Origin: Cheilinus undulatus
Taxonomy: Eukaryota > Chordata > Actinopteri > Labriformes > Labridae
Direction of reading: 5' to 3'
NCBI RefSeq assembly: GCF_018320785.1
Contig: NC_054869.1
Coordinates: 40,947,789-41,011,788 of the forward strand
Length of the DNA: 64,000 nt
Part shown: in pieces, positions 58,985-64,000 of the stretch
Numbering within the stretch: the stretch's first letter is position 1
How the letters are laid out: each line of letters begins with the position of its first letter
Notes under the pieces: model-generated
Database searches by the model: none
What the model saw: the letters and a program-made list of their open reading frames with translations, nothing else
Told to the model about the DNA's origin: nothing
Program-made: the position numbers and the translations under genes

Positions 58985-59960
58985 TGGAAAGCCTGATTAC
59001 TGCCAGGCATATTGGATCAAGAAATCCCTTAAATAGAACCTGTCTGACAAAGTGAAGTAGGCTACACGATCTCAAAAAGCAACACATAATGCCGCCATCT
59101 AAAGAAATTCAAGAACAGATGAGAAACAAAGTCACTGACACCTATCTGTCTGGACAGGGTTCCAAAGCCATTTTACAAGGCTTTGGGTACCACCGTGAGA
59201 ACCATTATCTACAAATGGAGAAAACTTGGAACAGTGGCAAACGTTCCCAAGAGTGGCCGGCCAACCAAAATTAATCCATTAATGCAACAAAGACTCATCA
59301 GGTTGGTCACAAAAAAATAAAATAAAAAAAAAAACAACCCAGAACAACATCTAAAGACCTGCAGGCCTCACTTGACTCAGTTATGGTCAGTAATCATGTC
59401 GTTGGGTCATATCAACAAGAGTTGGACTTTTTGGAAGGGACGCGTCCTGTTACATCTGACATAAAAATGACAGCATTTCATAAAAATAACATCATAACAA
59501 CAGTCAAGCATGGAGGTGGTAGTTTGATGATCTTGGGCTGTTTTGCTACTTGAGGACCTGGACCACCTGCCCTAAGTGATAGAACCATGAATTCTGCTCT
59601 CTAGCTCTCAGTTTGTGACCTCAAGTGCACTTTAGTGATACAGCAGGACAATAATTTGAAACACACCAGCAAGTCCACCTCTGAATGGGTTAGAAAACCT
59701 CAATGAAGGTTTTGAACTTAAATCTCATAGCGATGCTGAGACATGACCTTAAACAGGCTGTTCATGCTTTAAAACCCTTCAATGTGGCTGAATTAAAACA
59801 ATTTTCCAGAGAAGGGGGCCAAAATTCCTCTACAGTGATGTGAAAGACTCATTGCCAGTTATCCTAAACATTTGCTTGCAGTTGTTGCTGCCAAGGATTT
59901 CACGAGTTGTTAGGTTTAAGGGGTAATGACTTTTTCACATAGGACCAGGTTGTTCCTTTT
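58985..59960 (+). mobile_element. Tc1-like remnant between the ubiquilin gene and gkap1
   Basis: The plus strand starts MPPSKEIQEQMRNKVTDTYL at 59089 and continues with SGQGSKAILQGFGYH. A shifted frame follows with the PKSGRPTKI region, then GSLMILGCFA and late remnants of the 'LNVAELKQF' block. It ends near GGGTAATGACTTTTTCACATAGG (about 59920-59943). Same family as the minus-strand copy at 42905-43740. Confidence 0.8.
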
Positions 59961-61292
59961 CATGATCTTGCCCCTACCACACTTCACCATGGGGATGTTG
60001 TTGTTGGGTCTGGGGATTATATAGGCATTTTAAATTTCATATTACTCGATTTTCCTGTAATGACAAGTAAACTGTTATTTTCTTGAGATTGAAAATTATG
60101 TTTTTATCAAGATGTATTTCTGCAATATTTTAATTTCAGGTTGTTTTTTTTTTTTCCCAAAACTTAAGAAATTAATGCTATTATCAGAAAACAAGTACTG
60201 TTATCCTGAGATAGGGTTAAGAGTTCTTAAAAACAACCAAAATTTACTTGTCACAGGAAAGCTGAGTAAAATATTAAGTATTAATGCATGACCACACAGG
60301 GCTTCCATACTTTGTAATAACTAAATTTTGGGCATTTTTTCATGACATGAAGCAGCAAGTTTATCCAAAGTATGGATGTGTGTTTGCGATTTCTTCTAGA
60401 ATATAGGTCTTAAAGCCAGACACAGACATGCTTTGTAATTTATTTTCCCTCTGGTTTCCAACAGTGACTCATGCCACTTGTTTTCTTGAGATCTTGACTT
60501 GCTTATCTCCTTCACTCAACGTTCTAAAGTGCAAAACAAACATAGCAATAGAAAAAGGCTTAACTTTGCTCACTAGTGGGGAATGAGGAGACATGAGGAA
60601 ACATGCTTGTTATTACTAGAAAATAAGAAAAATATCTTGAGATCTTCAGATGTCTTAAAAGAGCATTACTCATCACAGAAAATCAGAATAAATAAAATAC
60701 ATGGATGCATGTCAGCTTAGAGCTTCCATACCAAAGTGAAACACTATTATCGAGGAGGGTGAACTATTCTAAACAAACTACAGGAGCTAAGTTTGATAGA
60801 CAGATGAAACAAGTGTATCTCATAAGATCCTGAGTGCTTTCTGAAGTATTTTTTAAACAAGACACCAAAAACTAATTTCACTGAAAAAGTATTTTATTTA
60901 CTTAACAGTTGAAAAGAAAACCTAAACGTACATTTCACATCTGTCAATTTTGAGTTAAATCCAAAGAAAGATCAGGCACAAAGCCTTCAACAGCACAAAA
61001 GATGTAGTGACACACCTGTGCATGCAGAGGGCAGCATTGTACGTCAAACCATTTGAACACAATTAACATTCTGAGAACTTCTGAGACTCTTGTTCAGTTG
61101 TGTTAAACATCCTTTTTTCCCTGCCTGGAGTGTATTATGAGTGTATGAGGAGCATGCATTTTATGCTGACATCAAGTCCAAGCTAAAAAAAAAAAACAAA
61201 GAAGAAGAAGAAAGAGGACCCTGCTTGTGATTGGTAATGTTTTCTTCATTTGTTTGTTCATTCATTTGATCGTACATTAACTTCTGAAACTT
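59961..61292. other. Intergenic region and gkap1 3' UTR
   Basis: AT-rich DNA without recognisable genes. The part next to gkap1 should include its 3' UTR. The minus strand has AATAAA within TAAATAAAATAC at about 60890-60900, about 390 bp after the stop, a plausible polyadenylation signal. Confidence 0.45.
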
Positions 61293-61819
61293 TCATAGAT
61301 CTGCTTCTGAGCCTTTCTTCCCTTTCTTGTTACCCTGTTGACAAAAGAAGTCAAATGTACATGATTAGTGACACATAACAATATGTCTCAATCAAAGTTG
61401 TATCATTAAAAAGGGAAAAGGAACAGCTACAATTTTATGCACAAAAGCTTGTCTACATACAATTTCTGTTATCTCACTTGGCTATACCAATAAAGCAGAA
61501 GCTGTTTATGTCGGGCCTTTCTTATGCTACAGTTCTCTCTTCTGCCTCCCTTTTTTCTGTGAACAGGGACACAATGAAGATGCAAGCAAATACACACACA
61601 GGCACACACCAACATCATCCAAACACACAGGCAATACAATGGATCCTGACTTGTCACAGGGTTAAATGTAATGAGACACTACTGTACACTAATGAGAGGT
61701 AAGTAAGTGAGTGAATGAACGTGTTATATTTGAAATCTTACCTGATGTTTAGGTTGTTCTGACTGCAGACCTTTGACTTTAGACCTTTCTTGCTCAAGGG
61801 CACCATGTAGTAATGTTAC
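61293..61819 (-). CDS. gkap1: gkap1, last two coding exons (G kinase-anchoring protein 1), partial
   Basis: Minus-strand exons are 61742-61819 (26 codons, phase 0 on both sides) and 61293-61334 (14 codons with TGA). The peptide VTLLHGALEQERSKVKGLQS, then PKHQGNKKGKKGSEADL and stop, fits the conserved C-terminal coiled coil of GKAP1 (LEQERSKVK) and its short basic tail. GKAP1 is a Golgi-associated anchoring protein for type I cGMP-dependent protein kinase. The remaining exons lie right of the window, so at least 2.2 kb of intron follows. Being next to the ubiquilin gene on the same strand agrees with the order I recall for human UBQLN1-GKAP1. The short matched length is the main limit. Confidence 0.88.
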
Positions 61820-62199
61820 CTAAAACAAAAAACACATTAAAATACACTAATATACAAACTTGTCCCTCTTATGGCATTTTCACACATGCAGTCCATTTGC
61901 TCAGCCCTCAATCAGCTATGCCTGTGTTTTTAACATATTTTACCGACTACGGTAGCTGGTTAAACAAAAAAGGCAATGCTTCCTGCAGGCGAGATGGAAA
62001 TTGTTTCATGTTCTAAGTAAAAGTAAATGCACCATAATCCAAATAACAGTGGTTCAAGAGACACCTTTTCAAGTAGTCTTGGTGTGGTGGTTTAGTCAGC
62101 ACTAGGTTTCAATGGTCATCTTTCACACCACCAAAATGAAACAAACAAACTGGTAACAGATCTCAGACGCCCCCCAGGTTTTTCTTTTTTAAATACACT

Positions 62200-62415
62200 G
62201 CTCAAAAAGAAAAGGTAAGACAATCATCACAATGTAACTCCAAGTCAATCACACTTTTGGAATATCAACCTGCCCAGTTAGGAAGCAACACTGATTGTGA
62301 TCAGTTTCACCTGCTGTTATTCATATGGGACAGACAACAGTTGGAAAGGAGAGGCAATTAGCAAGACAACCCCTAGAAAGGAAAGGCTTTGCAGATGGTG
62401 GCCACTGACCATTTC
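62200..62415 (+). mobile_element. Fragment of a widespread vertebrate Tc1-like DNA element
   Basis: ACACTGCTCAAAAAGAAAAGG at the left is followed by AATGTAACTCCAAGTCAATCAC, AGGAAGCAACACTGATTG and GAGGCAATTAGCAAGACAACCCC. I recognise this order from a DNA transposon common in fish and other vertebrates. Only the left end is present. It lies in the gkap1 intron. Confidence 0.6.
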
Positions 62416-62629
62416 CCTCTCCTCATCCTAACGGAATCAGAATAATTTATTGTCATTGTAAACAGGTACAACGAAATTGTACGCAGTTCCATTCGGTGCA
62501 ATTATCATTTATTATTGAAACTGCTCTGGGATATGTGCTGTTTTTCAGTCTGTTAGTTTTGGCTCTTATTGTCCTGAACCATCTTCCTGAGGGTAGCAGT
62601 TGGAACAGATGATGTGCTGGGTGGGATGG

Positions 62630-63390
62630 CTTAGCTATGCAAGTTTAGGCTAAGCTCAAATAGAGTCAACAGCTTTGGATTTAGCTATGCATGTAAACCT
62701 AAAGCAAATGTAGCAAAAGCTAACATAACTTCATTAGCTTCATATTTACCTAAGTTAGCTATGTAGATATGTTATCCATGCAGCTGATGGTGCTTTGTTA
62801 ACTTTAGATTTAGCTACGTTGGCTATGTAGCTTTGTTATCTACGTAGACAGTGTAGCATTGCTAGTTTTTTAATAAGCTATGTTAACTATATAGCTATAT
62901 TATCTATATAGCTAATGAAGCATTAGATTTAGCCATGTAGCTATGTTATCTATGTCACTAACATAGCTTTGTTAGCTTTAGATCTAGCTACATTAGCAAT
63001 GTAGCTTTGTTATCAACATAGGTAATGTCGCTTCATTAGCCTCAGATTTAGTTATGTTAGCTATGTAGCTAGGTTATCTATGTACATAAGGTAGCGTTGT
63101 TAGCATTAGATTTAGCAACATTAGTTGTGTGAGAATGTTTTCATGTAGGACAAGCTTTTTCCTGTCAGCAGACTGTTTATTTGGCTTTAGTAAGTGCTTT
63201 GAAATCAGGTTGAGCAGGTCAAGTTTTTGGCTTTAACTTTTGTCATCCTAACCCTTACCTTAACCCTCACTGGAAGTTTAATCCAATTTTATTTTCAAAG
63301 TTATAGTGTGTATCTCCGTCCTGACAGAGGCGGCATCTCACAGTCGTGGTCTGCAAGGGTTTCTACCTCTGAGAACTGAGGTCTACAGCC
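62630..63390 (+). repeat. Copy 2 of the 'TAGCTATGT' tandem-containing repeat
   Basis: About seven degenerate units of roughly 60-65 bp are built on TTAGATTTAGCTACGTTAGC, TATGTAGCTATGTTATCTA and GTAGCTTTGTTAGC. They are followed by the same downstream blocks as the first copy at 5512-5965: CATCCTAACCCTTACC, GGAAGTTTAATCC and TGACAGAGGCGGCATCTCAC. The unit is built of small palindromes such as TAGCTA and AGCTACGT. Confidence 0.65.
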
Positions 63391-64000
63391 AGACTGTCTT
63401 GTACTAACTTGGTAAATCGACTTCAGTATGTTTTAACCAAAACCAAACAGATTAGGTGTGAAATCACCATTATGTCCCGTTCAGACCAAAGATTTGTGAC
63501 GAGACAAGCTAAAACTTGCATCATTCTAAAAGCCCATCAGTTCACACTGCTGCAACTGGGGGAGACAATGCATTTCTGTAGCAACTCCCACAATCACTCA
63601 GTTCAAATCGATTTATTTTATAAGTTACTGCGCAATAAATCTGTGTCTACATTAAAGTTTTTCCCCCTGTATTTTCCTGTATCTTTGTCATCTTAACAAT
63701 GTGTAACATCAGCCTGTATGATTCCCGCTCATAAGTAGTTCTTTTATTATCACCATTACGGCATTGCAGCCAAATTTCACAACCCATAAACACACAAAAA
63801 CAGTTTGCAAACCATGATACTTTTTCCACAGACAAATTTAATTTCTACAGCCTTGAATTTTTCATGTGTTAGCTCGTATAGCACCGCACGTACTGCATAC
63901 ATGCACAGATGATGGAGACACGAGTATTTATCAGACTGACATTTTCATGTTACAATAGAAAAAAGATGCAATAATCTCCTAAATTCACAATATGATTTAT
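63391..64000. other. gkap1: gkap1 intron, nothing further recognised
   Basis: No exon with GKAP1 features is seen to the window end. Around 63475-63560 the text GTTCAGACCAAAGATTTGTG and CAGTTCACACTGCTGCAACT may be the two ends of a small MITE, but I could not verify this. Confidence 0.4.

Noticed and set aside
63475..63560. Possible small MITE in the gkap1 intron
   Set aside because: The two suspected ends do not pair well enough to support an element.

Overview
This window looks like a piece of a ray-finned (teleost) fish nuclear genome. It is AT-rich, its genes are broken by long introns, and those introns are full of fish-type repeats: decayed Tc1/mariner transposases, hAT-type miniature elements, tRNA-like SINEs and L2/CR1-type LINE pieces. 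I cannot name the species. Most open frames in the window are chance or transposon debris. Four host genes can be supported.

The order is frmd3 (first coding exon only, minus strand, 26386-26490), idnk (complete, plus strand, 27820-39546, five coding exons), a ubiquilin gene (minus strand, 47958-58421, eight coding exons) and the 3' end of gkap1 (minus strand, 61293-61819, last two coding exons). From memory this is the same order and orientation as FRMD3-IDNK-UBQLN1-GKAP1 on human 9q21.32, and it supports each identification independently of the protein similarity.

Layout: 1-26385 appears to be part of a very long first intron of frmd3, with no coding exon that I can recognise. It holds repeats, a foldback element, a perfect hairpin and two patches rich in homeodomain/POU-type motifs. 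26491-27819 is the shared upstream region of the divergent frmd3 and idnk genes. 27820-39546 is idnk, a gluconate kinase with an intact P-loop split across two exons; its introns hold three Tc1-like remnants and a long-inverted-repeat element. 39547-47957 lies between the convergent idnk and ubiquilin genes and is mostly repeats. 58422-61292 separates the ubiquilin gene from gkap1.

The most unusual feature is the ubiquilin gene. Eight exons join in frame (918 nt, 305 residues) into a protein with the ubiquitin-like domain and the C-terminal STI1 region. The central STI1 block of canonical ubiquilins is missing, and a stop codon falls where the UBA domain should begin. UBA-like codons remain past that stop, interrupted by a second stop. 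The place where the central exons should be is a 5.4-kb intron made of a LINE, a hAT-type element with perfect 8-bp target duplications, a Tc1 fragment and other repeats. It is either a reduced ubiquilin that can no longer bind ubiquitin through a UBA, or a gene in an early stage of decay.
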